Assembly (NCBI GenBank): GCA_902803345.1
Contig: CADCPV010000354.1
Span: 1-19,816, forward strand
Reading direction: 5' to 3'
Length of the DNA: 19,816 nt
Source of the DNA: an uncultured Eubacteriales bacterium
Lineage (GTDB): Bacteria > Bacillota_A > Clostridia > Lachnospirales > Lachnospiraceae
In this document: in pieces, positions 6,645 through 14,924 of the stretch
Layout of the letters: each line of letters starts with the position of its first letter
Numbering within the stretch: position 1 is the first letter of the stretch
Made by a program: the position numbers and the translations under genes
The notes under the pieces: generated by a model
Told to the model about the DNA's origin: nothing
What the model saw: only the letters and a program-made list of their open reading frames with translations
Database searches by the model: none

Positions 6645-8333
6645 TCAGGATGATACGGAGCGATAATATACTCTCGCCTCATAGGGCTTCAGGGTGAAGA
6701 ATTCGGAGTTCAGTCCGTCGCAGTCCCGATCCGGAAGCGACAGCAGCACCGGCTCCGCCTCCGAAAGCTTCCACCCTTTCGGCGCGGTAAACTGAAGCGG
6801 CTGCTCCGAATAAGAGCAGACAACAAAGAGCTTCCCGTATTCGCCGCTGTCGGTGTAACGCTCGTAAGCATAGACTTTCTGTGAATTTTTAAAATACTCG
6901 CGGTACTTCCCGTACCGGACTACCTTCAGCGACTTCCGGAGTGCCACCGCTTTCCGATAGAAATTTAACAGTGAGTCCGGATCCTGTTCTTCCGCCTCCA
7001 CGTTGATCTCGCAGTAGTTTTCGTTGACATACAGCCAGGGCTCCTTCGGCGAGAAGCCGGCATGCTCTCCGGCTGTCCACTGCACCGGCGTACGGGCAGA
7101 ATCCCGCGAGGCGCGATGATACAGTGCGAGGCGCTTATCCTCCGGGTCAGAAAGATGCTGGTTCAGGGTCTGGACATCCTCGTACATTGAAATGCTCTTT
7201 GGGTACCAGTTTGTCATGCCGATTTCCTGTCCCTGGTAGATAAAGGGAGTGCCCTGCTGGAACAGGTAGGATACGGCAAGCGATTTTCCGGACTCGGTGC
7301 GGAATTTCTCGGAGCCATAGCGGGAAATCACGCGCGGATGGTCGTGGTTTTCGAGGTACAGCATGTTCCAGGCTTTTCCGTGCAGCTTCACCTGCCATTT
7401 CCGGAATGACCGCTTCAGGCGCCGCAGCGAGAACTTCATCGGCACATAGTCCGAGAAGAGGCAGTCCGCGCACATGCACTGGAACTGGATCATCATATCG
7501 ATATCGTGGTGCTTCGGGTCGAGCTCCGAAATGTATTCCATCGCCCGCTTCGGCGTGACCAGAGGCGCCTCTGCCAGCGTCATGCAGTCATAGTGCTGCA
7601 GCACGTCTTCGCGGAATTCCTGCAGATATTCGTGGATATGCGGACCGTGGTTGTATTTCAAAATACCCGAAAAACCCGGCACCGGGATGTCGTCCGGGAG
7701 ACCTTCCGCCTTGCTGATGAAGGTGATGACGTCCTCCCGGAAGCCGTCGACCCCCATGTCAAGCCAGTATTTCAGGATCTTTTTGACTTCCTCCCGAACG
7801 AGGGGGTTGTCCATGTTCAGGTCCGGCTGTTTGATCGCAAACAGGTGCAGGTAATATTCCTGCCGCACTTCGTCGAAATACCAGGCCGAGCCGCCCTCAA
7901 ACATCGAAGACCAGTTATTCGGAAGCTTCCCGTTCGGTTTTTTCTTTCGCCAGATATAGTAATCAGTATAGGGATCGATTCGCTGCCGGGATTTCTGAAA
8001 CCATTCGTGCTCGTCCGAAGTGTGGTTCACAACAAGGTCCATGATGACGCGCAGGTCCCGCGCATGTGCCTCCGACAGTAGCTTCTGAAATGCCTCCATC
8101 CCGCCGAATTCGGGCGCAATGTCCATATAGTCCGAGATATCATAGCCGCAGTCGACGCCCGGTGAACAGTACAGCGGCGAGAACCAGATGCCATCAACGT
8201 TCAGGCTTTTGATATAGTCCAGTTTCTCGATGACGCCCCACAGATCCCCCATGCCGTCGCCGTTTCCATCCTTGAAACTTCTGGGCCAGATCTGGTAAAA
8301 CACCCCATCCTTATACCACTGTGTCTGAGTCAT
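6645..8333 (-). CDS. Alpha-glucosidase, glycoside hydrolase family 13 (oligo-1,6-glucosidase-like)
   Basis: Predicted cytosolic enzyme of 562 residues, the normal length for oligo-1,6-glucosidase or trehalose-6-phosphate hydrolase relatives. The GH13 motifs are in order: DLVVNH at 99-104, GFREDV at 197-202 with nucleophile D201, E255 as acid/base in TLAEAP, and ENHDHPR at 328-334. A DGNGDGMGD loop (22-30) matches the calcium-binding loop of this subfamily. V202 after the nucleophile is the residue associated with alpha-1,6 over alpha-1,4 preference in this subgroup, so isomaltose-type substrates are favoured; this is an inference from one residue. The start at 8333 is chosen for GGAGGAGA just upstream; an in-frame start at 8366 would add 11 unlikely residues. 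A 6-bp hairpin (8349-8364) lies just upstream of the ribosome binding site. Confidence 0.92.
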   Translation of the reverse strand: MTQTQWYKDGVFYQIWPRSFKDGNGDGMGDLWGVIEKLDYIKSLNVDGIWFSPLYCSPGVDCGYDISDYMDIAPEFGGMEAFQKLLSEAHARDLRVIMDLVVNHTSDEHEWFQKSRQRIDPYTDYYIWRKKKPNGKLPNNWSSMFEGGSAWYFDEVRQEYYLHLFAIKQPDLNMDNPLVREEVKKILKYWLDMGVDGFREDVITFISKAEGLPDDIPVPGFSGILKYNHGPHIHEYLQEFREDVLQHYDCMTLAEAPLVTPKRAMEYISELDPKHHDIDMMIQFQCMCADCLFSDYVPMKFSLRRLKRSFRKWQVKLHGKAWNMLYLENHDHPRVISRYGSEKFRTESGKSLAVSYLFQQGTPFIYQGQEIGMTNWYPKSISMYEDVQTLNQHLSDPEDKRLALYHRASRDSARTPVQWTAGEHAGFSPKEPWLYVNENYCEINVEAEEQDPDSLLNFYRKAVALRKSLKVVRYGKYREYFKNSQKVYAYERYTDSGEYGKLFVVCSYSEQPLQFTAPKGWKLSEAEPVLLSLPDRDCDGLNSEFFTLKPYEARVYYRSVSS

Positions 8334-8348
8334 CGCTTCTCCTCCTTC

Positions 8349-8364
8349 GGGACAGGAGTGTCCC
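8349..8364 (-). other. Small hairpin upstream of the GH13 ribosome binding site
   Basis: GGGACA and TGTCCC form a perfect 6-bp stem around a 4-base loop, in the 43-base gap between the tandem acetyltransferase and GH13 genes. It ends a few bases before the GGAGGAG site. It could tune translation or mRNA processing, but such a short stem may be chance. Confidence 0.3.
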
Positions 8365-8376
8365 ATCGTACCTGTT

Positions 8377-9495
8377 TTATACCGAAAAACCTGTCCCCAG
8401 CGGTTTGCCGTAGTACAGGATCAGGTCTCCGTCATCCCAGGCCCACATCACATAGCTGCAGTATCCCCAGTGCAGATAAATTGCGAGGTTTCTTGTAATC
8501 TTTGCATCGACGCCGATTGTAATCATCCTGAAGCCGAGTCTTGCAGCGTCCTCTTCCATCACCTTCATCAGGCGGGAAGTATATCCCTGACCCTCGTATT
8601 CTTTCCGGATCCGAAGCCCGTTCACGTTGACCGAATATGCTCCGTCCGCAAGGGCCTCTCGTCCGCGGACTGCCCTGCAGTCAGGCGAGAACAGAAGCGT
8701 TCCTTCGCCGACGGGCTTTCCGTTCCGGAGCGCAAGATAGGTCTTTGCCATCTGCTTTTCTTCATGGTAGAAGGCCTGGACACGGTACCGGGCCCATTCA
8801 TCGCTGCCCGGATGATCCGCAATGTTCATATCCCAGACACGCGTGAGATCATCGCCTGTACAGGCACGCCAGGACCAGGTCGGATGTTCCTCGGATTCTC
8901 CCGAGAAATCAATAAAATCCGCTTCCGTCATCGCGTAATCCACCGCCGACTGCAGATTCCCGAGCTGGTCGCGCCAGGAATCAATCCGGATTCCCTGCTT
9001 TACAAAGCCCAGCTTTTCATAGACATGCTGCGCGCGGGTGTTCTGAAGATTCGTGTCGAGAACAATCCGCTCACAGCCTCTTCGGAACAGTTCCCGGATC
9101 AGCATCGACAGCGCACGCCGCCCGATTCCCTGCTCCTGATACGCTGTTTCGCAGATCTTGATCCCGAGTGAAGCTGTGAGCTTTCCGCGGTCTTCTCCGG
9201 GAAACAGGGAAGCTATGGTGAATTCCGCCGGTCTTTTTTCGGGATCGTCATACTCGCCGAAAAGCGTATAACTCATCTCGCCGATCGGTTTATCGCTGAC
9301 TGTAAGAATCAGGCGCCTGCGGTAAAAATCGTTGTCCGGCCGGATCATATCCGCGATTTTCTCCGCAGTGGTACCGAGTCCAAGCGGGAAGCCCGCGTGC
9401 GCCATGACAGCCCCATCATTCCACCATCCTGCGAGAATTTCCGCATCCTTTGAAGCGGCGTTTCGGATTGTGATTTCCTGGTTACGAAGATACAT
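8377..9495 (-). CDS. Tandem GNAT-domain acetyltransferase
   Basis: A 372-residue protein with two GNAT folds. The first (about 7-190) is RimJ/RimL-like, with the acetyl-CoA pyrophosphate loop QEQGIG at 120-125 followed by RALSMLIRELF, and a typical NxRAxxVYEKLGF end. The second (about 207-365) has EGQGYTS at 301-307 and ends with LAIYLHWGYCSY. Both domains keep the loop, so neither is obviously dead. The protein would transfer acetyl groups from acetyl-CoA to an amine of a protein, drug or metabolite; the acceptor is unknown. The SD is weak (AGGGGA close to the ATG), which suggests dependence on the upstream gene that ends 42 bases earlier. It lies between another GNAT gene and the GH13 gene in the same transcription unit. 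Confidence 0.85.
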   Translation of the reverse strand: MYLRNQEITIRNAASKDAEILAGWWNDGAVMAHAGFPLGLGTTAEKIADMIRPDNDFYRRRLILTVSDKPIGEMSYTLFGEYDDPEKRPAEFTIASLFPGEDRGKLTASLGIKICETAYQEQGIGRRALSMLIRELFRRGCERIVLDTNLQNTRAQHVYEKLGFVKQGIRIDSWRDQLGNLQSAVDYAMTEADFIDFSGESEEHPTWSWRACTGDDLTRVWDMNIADHPGSDEWARYRVQAFYHEEKQMAKTYLALRNGKPVGEGTLLFSPDCRAVRGREALADGAYSVNVNGLRIRKEYEGQGYTSRLMKVMEEDAARLGFRMITIGVDAKITRNLAIYLHWGYCSYVMWAWDDGDLILYYGKPLGTGFSV

Positions 9496-9537
9496 TCCCC
9501 TGCTTTCTGCCTGTTTTACGGGCCTTTCTCAGCTTCT

Positions 9538-10014
9538 TCAAAGTTTCTGGAACAGCCGTGCACTCCAGAATTCCATGCCGAGCTCCTCGAGATAGAAATG
9601 CAGGATCGCCTTCCAGTTTTTCGTCGCCGTGCTCAGCATAATAAACTGCGCCGCACCCTCCGACGAAACAACTTCCTTCGCGGCTTCGTAAAGCTTCCCG
9701 CCGATTCCGCGGGAACGGTATTCGGGCCGCACATAAAGCTCTTCCACCTCGAAATACGGCGTCAGATCCGGCATGATGGAACTTGAATTCTTCGCTCGTT
9801 CCATATGCCCAAAGAGATATCCAACCATTTCTTTCCCAAGAAAAGCCGTGAAAATCCGTTCGCCTTCGATATCCGATCGCTCATTTTTCCGGTAGCCGTG
9901 GCAGCTCTGTTCCGCTGCCCAGTCTTCCGAAAAGCGGATCAGCTGCAAAAGCAGGTCTTCGGTCAGTTCGGATTCGCGGATGACTGGCTCCGGCTCATTC
10001 TGAAGTCCGCTCAT
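9538..10014 (-). CDS. GNAT family N-acetyltransferase (aminoglycoside acetyltransferase-like size)
   Basis: A single-domain GNAT protein of 158 residues. The motif A segment ELYVRPEYRSRGIGGKLYE (92-110) carries the acetyl-CoA loop RSRGIGG. The region before it (about 30-90) holds the acceptor side with an acidic EVEE stretch. The layout resembles small AAC(6')-like and polyamine acetyltransferases, but no substrate can be assigned. The start codon overlaps the stop of the DUF1295 gene in ATGA, so the two are translationally coupled. AAAGGAA lies about 7 bases upstream of the ATG. Confidence 0.85.
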   Translation of the reverse strand: MSGLQNEPEPVIRESELTEDLLLQLIRFSEDWAAEQSCHGYRKNERSDIEGERIFTAFLGKEMVGYLFGHMERAKNSSSIMPDLTPYFEVEELYVRPEYRSRGIGGKLYEAAKEVVSSEGAAQFIMLSTATKNWKAILHFYLEELGMEFWSARLFQKL

Positions 10015-10886
10015 AACTGTTCCTTTCTGCCTGTCCGCTGCGGGAGGAGCAGGAGCTTTGAAGTCCGCTGACAGTATTCCTCATAATCTTCACGCCGCTC
10101 CAGGTTGTGCTTCTCCATCATCGGGATCGACACCAGCAGGAATAGCGCGATAATCAGAAGAAACCCAAGCCCACAGTACCATTTTTCGGGGTACAGCGCT
10201 GCATAGACAAGGAAAATCCCGGTCCAGAAGCTCATTTCCCCGAGGTAGTTGGGGTGGCGCGAATAACGCCAGACCGACACGTCGCAGCTTCGGCGTTCGC
10301 CCGGATGCGCAAGAAGGAAGTTGTGAATCGCATGGTCGGACAGAAACTCCAGCCCGACAGCTGCAAGCATCACTATGTATCCGACAAGGGTCAGCGCACG
10401 GAATTCCGGCGCCTGAAGCACGAAAAATGCCCCGATAAGCCCCGCATACACAACAATCGTCGGAACCATCTGCAGCCCGATGAGGTTGATCAGGAAAAAG
10501 CCGAACTTTCCGAGCTTTTCGCGGTACTGGCGGTAGCGCCAGTCCTCGTGCCCGAGCCCGCGGTAGGTATAGTACCAGTTTCCGGTCAGCCGAAGCGACC
10601 AGACGCAGACTGCAAAAAGCATCATCACACTGTTCGGATTCCACAGGCTGTACTTCAGCATCGCAAGAAACAGCATTACCGGCGGTGCGACGCTCCAGTA
10701 CGGATCATAGAGCGAGGTGTCCGGGTAAAAGCAGGTGACGGCAAATATCAGAAGCGTCGCCGTCACGGTAAATGCGGCTTCCGCGAAAAGTATATTTTCA
10801 ATCAGGAAAAACGGGACGGCACCGGCCGCAAAAGCCGCTGCATACAGAAGAAGATTCCACAGAAGTCCTTTCGCTCTCTCAGTCAT
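10011..10886 (-). CDS. DUF1295 / steroid 5-alpha-reductase-like integral membrane protein
   Basis: A 291-residue membrane protein with about seven hydrophobic segments. Family signatures are YDPYWSVAPP (60-69), the NW...GLGHEDWRYRQYR region (103-122) and, near the C-terminus, WRYSRHPNYLGE (206-217) followed by PMMEKHNLER (255-264). These match DUF1295, in the same superfamily as steroid 5-alpha reductases and isoprenylcysteine methyltransferases; the HPNYLGE region is where those enzymes bind NADPH or SAM. The bacterial function is not established; a lipid-modifying role is likely. It overlaps the zinc-ribbon gene upstream and the GNAT gene downstream, each by 4 bases (ATGA). GGAGGAAG precedes the start. 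Confidence 0.88.
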   Translation of the reverse strand: MTERAKGLLWNLLLYAAAFAAGAVPFFLIENILFAEAAFTVTATLLIFAVTCFYPDTSLYDPYWSVAPPVMLFLAMLKYSLWNPNSVMMLFAVCVWSLRLTGNWYYTYRGLGHEDWRYRQYREKLGKFGFFLINLIGLQMVPTIVVYAGLIGAFFVLQAPEFRALTLVGYIVMLAAVGLEFLSDHAIHNFLLAHPGERRSCDVSVWRYSRHPNYLGEMSFWTGIFLVYAALYPEKWYCGLGFLLIIALFLLVSIPMMEKHNLERREDYEEYCQRTSKLLLLPQRTGRKEQL

Positions 10887-11710
10887 ACGCCGGGCTTCCT
10901 CCTACCGCAGCCGCTGCAGAATTTTCCTCCATTCTTCTCCCCGCAGTCGGGGCAGATCCATCTGCCGTCCTCTGTTAAAACAGGCTTCGAATCTTTCTCC
11001 TGTGTCGGGACAGCGTCGCCGGTATTCTGATTCGGCGAGGACGGCATCATATTAAAAAATCCTTGAATTCCGCCGTTTTTCGGATGAATCACTTCATGAG
11101 AGACCGGTTCTTCTCCTTCCGCGGCATCCCGCATCCGGTGAACGATATCCGTGATCACTTCTCTTCCTTCCTGCGGCACTGCCTTGATATTGATGCTGAA
11201 ACGCTCCTGCAGCGGATTCTGCGGGTCAAAGTTCTCGTATGTCAGCGAGAGGTGCGCGGAAGAAGAATAATCCGTCGGCATGAAGCGCGGGTCCGGTTTG
11301 TATTTCAGCCTGGACCAGGCAGACATGTTCTCGCGCTCCGCAATTTCTTCAATCTCGGTCAGAACCGAAAGCGGCAGCTGATAAACATCCTTCGCGCCGT
11401 CCGTCATGCCGGATTCATTTCGGATCAGAAGCGCCGCTTCCTGGTCGGAAAGTCGGCTTAAGGTCACTTCGCTCTCCTCATGGCTGTTCATCATCATCCC
11501 GTTCGCCCAGAAGCTGTAGCTTACGGACCGAAGCGGCCCATGCGGATCACGTTTTTTCCGGAGTTCCGAAAAACTCAGGTTTTCCTCCGGCTCTTCCTGA
11601 AACATTCCCATGAAATTTCCGAAACGCGGCGCGCCGCAGGTCAGGCAGAACTTTCCCGAACCGGTATTTTCAGCCTTACAGCTGGAGCAGATCCATTTTT
11701 CTTCAGACAT
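10883..11710 (-). CDS. Protein with zinc ribbons at both ends, function unknown
   Basis: I do not recognise the family beyond its zinc ribbons. The 275-residue protein begins with a CxxC...CxxC ribbon (C8, C11, C22, C25) and ends with a second (C253, C256, C265, C268), each led by a W-I-C start. The ~220 residues between them have no membrane segment. They include alternating beta-like stretches (LSLTYENFD, RFSINIKAV) and a Met-rich patch (ANGMMMNSHEE), and could be a beta-sandwich or a regulatory domain. The start at 11710 is chosen for GGAGG six bases upstream; the in-frame start at 11758 would overlap the previous gene and adds an unlikely leader. Its stop overlaps the DUF1295 start (ATGA), so the two are probably made in step and may work together at the membrane; that is inference. 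Confidence 0.75.
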   Translation of the reverse strand: MSEEKWICSSCKAENTGSGKFCLTCGAPRFGNFMGMFQEEPEENLSFSELRKKRDPHGPLRSVSYSFWANGMMMNSHEESEVTLSRLSDQEAALLIRNESGMTDGAKDVYQLPLSVLTEIEEIAERENMSAWSRLKYKPDPRFMPTDYSSSAHLSLTYENFDPQNPLQERFSINIKAVPQEGREVITDIVHRMRDAAEGEEPVSHEVIHPKNGGIQGFFNMMPSSPNQNTGDAVPTQEKDSKPVLTEDGRWICPDCGEKNGGKFCSGCGRRKPGV

Positions 11711-11729
11711 GATAAACCTCCATATATTG

Positions 11730-12923
11730 TTATTTACCAATAGATTCTTTTTCGTCACGGATCATTTCGAGCACCCGTGCTGCGAAAAGCAGGAGTTCCT
11801 CCCGCTTTTCTTCCGGCACGTCAAAAGCCCTGCCGCTGAAATAGCAGAAAAGCGCCTCCCGGGCTGTTTTGCGAAGCTCCTCCGGGAGATTTTTGAGCGC
11901 CCACTCACCGCCTTCCCGCTTGGACAGCACTTTCCGGTCCCGGATAAATCCCAGCACCCGGCAGAGATTCAGGATCACATAGACCGGGTTTTCGAGTACA
12001 TCCTCCTCGGCTTCCGAAACATCCATCAGAATGCTGTCAAGATATGCCTCTTCCGGCACTTCCCCGAACATTTCCGCGATTTCGGGACCGTACAGGCACT
12101 TTCCGCGTGCCCGGATCACCGTAAAATGCGCGGCAAGGTCCGGATCAGTGCCCTTCATTTCCGCAATATACCGGTCCATATCCTCCAGCACCCGGTGAAG
12201 ATGTCCGGCGGAAAAATGCAGCACAAAAGGCGTCGGGTGTTCAAAATGCCGGGAAGCCTCTTCCGTCACGATCGAAAGCTCAAAGCCGTCGTGATTCTGA
12301 GCCCCGGGCATGGCTTCCTGAAGGGCTAAAAGCATCTGCAAAAATGCTTTTTTCTCTTCATCCGAAGGCTCTTTACGGACAGTGAGAATCAGGTCGATAT
12401 CTGAACGCGCCGGATCGAAACAGCCCATCGCGGCCGAACCGTGAAGGTAGATACCGCTCAGATTCTCCCCAAGGGTCCGGGTACTTCCTTCGACAAATTC
12501 CGAGAGGATCGGCTGAAGCTTTTCCTCCCGCAGTTCCCGGACCAGTTCTTCCACACCGGCGATTGCCTCGTATACCAACGCATCGCAGTGCGGTTTCTTC
12601 TCCAGGCCCTTTTCCATATTGATCCGAAGAAGGTCACGGCACTCCAGAAATCCTTCATGGTTCTCCTGGATTTTCCGATAAAAACGGCCGAGGTTTCTGG
12701 GGTCATCGACACCGAAAAAGCCAAGCGCCATCACGGATCCCGTGACCGCGCCGCAGATCCCGCCGCGCTTCATGCCGCCTCCGAAACCCGCCGCGAATTT
12801 CATTGCCATATCTGACGGGATCCCGAAGGCCTCCGAAAAAGGCAGCACCACCGACTGCGCGCAGTTGTAGTGTACGGCTGTCGCGGCGCGAAGTTCTTTT
12901 GCCCTGTCAATCAAAAAGCTCAT
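11730..12923 (-). CDS. Fusion protein: C_GCAxxG_C_C domain plus AadA-like nucleotidyltransferase
   Basis: A single 397-residue frame with two unrelated domains. Residues 1 to about 130 match the C_GCAxxG_C_C family: C21 in YNCAQSV, a glycine-rich AAGFGGGMKRGG, C57 in ICGAVTGSVMALG, then C95 and C113. All four cysteines are kept; the family is thought to be redox or metal related. From about 140 the protein resembles ANT(3'')-type streptomycin/spectinomycin adenylyltransferases (AadA): IYLHGSAAMG with HGS at 161-163, SDIDLILTV with D175 and D177 as metal ligands, FELSIV with E215 at the position of the AadA catalytic base, and a C-terminal helical domain ending in WALKNLP...A. The start at 12923 has GAGG nine bases upstream; a GTG at 12938 overlapping the yfbR stop is the alternative. 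Resistance is possible but not shown; a metabolic nucleotidyltransferase is equally open. Confidence 0.85.
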   Translation of the reverse strand: MSFLIDRAKELRAATAVHYNCAQSVVLPFSEAFGIPSDMAMKFAAGFGGGMKRGGICGAVTGSVMALGFFGVDDPRNLGRFYRKIQENHEGFLECRDLLRINMEKGLEKKPHCDALVYEAIAGVEELVRELREEKLQPILSEFVEGSTRTLGENLSGIYLHGSAAMGCFDPARSDIDLILTVRKEPSDEEKKAFLQMLLALQEAMPGAQNHDGFELSIVTEEASRHFEHPTPFVLHFSAGHLHRVLEDMDRYIAEMKGTDPDLAAHFTVIRARGKCLYGPEIAEMFGEVPEEAYLDSILMDVSEAEEDVLENPVYVILNLCRVLGFIRDRKVLSKREGGEWALKNLPEELRKTAREALFCYFSGRAFDVPEEKREELLLFAARVLEMIRDEKESIGK

Positions 12924-12934
12924 ATGTTCCCGCC

Positions 12935-13519
12935 TCACTCAGCAAGTTCATCCAGTGTCAGTTCGAAGGAACCTGCAAATTCATCCATGAAAATCCGAAG
13001 CTCCGGAAGCTCCTTCGAGAGTGCCTCAAGCTGCTTTCCGATCGACTCTTTCGCGCTCGCAAACTCCCGGTTCCCGAATTTCAGTTCCTCGACGCATTTG
13101 AGATAGGCAGAGAGCTTGTCCGCCGCCTTTACGATCCGGTACTCGCGGCTGTCCTTATCAGGCCGCAGATAAGGCTCAAAACCGGGCTTTAAATCCTCCG
13201 GAAGCATCGACAGGAGTTTCTCCACGGCTACATCCTCAATGTCGTGAAAAGCCTCTTTGATGCGCGGATTCGCGTACTTTACGGGCGTTGCAAGATCGCC
13301 CGTAATGACTTCGGAAACATCGTGGTAGGCAGCGATCAGGACCACTTTCTCCAGATCCGGATCAAGTCCGAGCCGCTCTTTCGCAATCGCCGAAAGCGCG
13401 TGCGACAGCAGCACAACCTGCATCGTGTGCTCCATGTCGTTTTCCGTCTGGGTGCCCTGCATCAGGCCCCAGCGGCTGATATATTTCATGCGGTTGATAT
13501 AGGCAAAAAAGTTATTCAT
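12935..13519 (-). CDS. yfbR: 5'-deoxynucleotidase YfbR-like HD hydrolase
   Basis: Cytosolic HD-domain phosphohydrolase of 194 residues that should dephosphorylate deoxyribonucleoside 5'-monophosphates in nucleotide salvage and pool balance. It is very similar in layout to E. coli YfbR (199 residues): FFAYINRMKYISRWGLM at the N-terminus with R16-W17, metal ligands H31, H66-D67 and D134, the ITGDLATPVKY segment at 72-82, and AYLKCVEEL after the last ligand. GAGGAG precedes the ATG, which overlaps the MATE gene's stop (ATGA). No missing residue was seen. Confidence 0.92.
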   Translation of the reverse strand: MNNFFAYINRMKYISRWGLMQGTQTENDMEHTMQVVLLSHALSAIAKERLGLDPDLEKVVLIAAYHDVSEVITGDLATPVKYANPRIKEAFHDIEDVAVEKLLSMLPEDLKPGFEPYLRPDKDSREYRIVKAADKLSAYLKCVEELKFGNREFASAKESIGKQLEALSKELPELRIFMDEFAGSFELTLDELAE

Positions 13520-14922
13520 ACAATCTCCTCACGTGTCAGATTCTTAAGCCAGATGTCGGTGTTGAAGCGCAGATACAGGAAGGGGAATTTCACGATTTCG
13601 TCGCAGCACATCACCATGTAGACAACCATGACCGGCCAGTGGAAAACGAAGCATCCGAGCATCGACAGCGGAATCGCGAAGCACCAGGTTGCAATAAAAA
13701 CGCTGTAGGCGTCGTATTTCGCATCACCGCCCGAAGGAAGCACACCAACCGTGAACACGGTGTTGTAAGCGTAAGCAAACATATACAGAAGGTGATACAG
13801 AAGCATATACACCAGGTACTGCTTTGCCTGCGGCTCCAGCGCATAGAAAATATAAACCAGCGGGCCGACCAGCGCGATCAGGCCCATATTAATCAGCCCG
13901 TTCACAAAAGAGACGCCGAAAAAGCGCTTTCCGTACGCTTTTGCGCGCTCAAACTGGTTCTGTCCGAGCATTTTCCCAAGCATAATGCCAGCGCCGGAAG
14001 CAAGTCCGTGCGTCAGTCCCTGCATCAGCGTCTGCGCAACACCGGTAACCGAATAGGCTGCTGTCACATCCGTGCCAAGATGTCCCATGATAAAGGCATG
14101 CACCGTCATCGATAGTCCCCAGGACAATGCTGAAGCGAGCATGCCCGGCGCAACGTGCCAAACGTCCCGTTCAAAATCCTTTGAGAAGAAACGCATGCTC
14201 TCCATATCCGGATGCACATGGTCTTTCTGCCGCGCCTCGATGATACAGATCATCATGGCCAGAAACTCAACCGCAATTGTGGAATACGCGGAACCGTTTG
14301 CCCCGAAGCCCTGCCATTTCCCGACACCGTAGATCAGGAAGAAGTCCGCCGACATATCAACAATCACCGTGATTGCCGAGATCCAGAGGCTCATTTTGAC
14401 GCGCCCTTGAATCCGCATCATCATCAGGTAGCTCTGTGCGATTCCGGAAAAGACATAGGAAAAACCGACGATCCGCAGATACCCCGCGCCAATCTCGATC
14501 ATCTCCCGATCCTGCGTGAAAACTGCCATCACGTGTTCCGGTATGAGAAGCGCCAGCAGGAAAAATACCAATGAAATCCCGACGGAATAGCGGATCGCCA
14601 TCGCAAGGAAGCGCTTCGCGTTTTTCGTATCGCCCTTCCCCATGTACTGCGCGACCAGCACGCCGATCGCCCCGATCACCGAACCAGTGAAAAGCGACAT
14701 CACAAAGGAAACCTGGTTTGCGAGGGACACCGCCGCGATCGAAGCCTGGTTCAGCCGCCCGAGCATCAGCGCGTCCGAGGCTCCGACGAGCGCCACCAGA
14801 AGGTTCTGCAGCGCAAGCGGCACCGCCAGCGTCAGGAGCTCGCGGTTGAAGGCTTTTTTATCTTCTTTTGTCAGGACAGCCGCCTGAATCGGCTGGCGTT
14901 TTACACGTTTTTCTCTCATCAT
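13516..14922 (-). CDS. MATE family multidrug/cation exporter
   Basis: Integral membrane exporter of about 468 residues with twelve predicted helices in two similar halves (DinF/NorM superfamily). It would expel cationic drugs or metabolites using a sodium or proton gradient. Typical traits are LAVPLALQNLLVALVGASDALMLGRL near the N-terminus, the GAIGVLVAQYMGKGD region, and in the second half GLTHGLASGAGIMLGKMLGQNQ. The basic N-terminus faces the cytosol. Two starts are possible: GTG at 14928, overlapping the ProX-like stop as GTGA, or ATG at 14922. The ATG is preferred because GGGG at 14933-14936 is better spaced from it. The stop overlaps the yfbR start. Confidence 0.92.
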   Translation of the reverse strand: MMREKRVKRQPIQAAVLTKEDKKAFNRELLTLAVPLALQNLLVALVGASDALMLGRLNQASIAAVSLANQVSFVMSLFTGSVIGAIGVLVAQYMGKGDTKNAKRFLAMAIRYSVGISLVFFLLALLIPEHVMAVFTQDREMIEIGAGYLRIVGFSYVFSGIAQSYLMMMRIQGRVKMSLWISAITVIVDMSADFFLIYGVGKWQGFGANGSAYSTIAVEFLAMMICIIEARQKDHVHPDMESMRFFSKDFERDVWHVAPGMLASALSWGLSMTVHAFIMGHLGTDVTAAYSVTGVAQTLMQGLTHGLASGAGIMLGKMLGQNQFERAKAYGKRFFGVSFVNGLINMGLIALVGPLVYIFYALEPQAKQYLVYMLLYHLLYMFAYAYNTVFTVGVLPSGGDAKYDAYSVFIATWCFAIPLSMLGCFVFHWPVMVVYMVMCCDEIVKFPFLYLRFNTDIWLKNLTREEIV

Positions 14923-14924
14923 TC

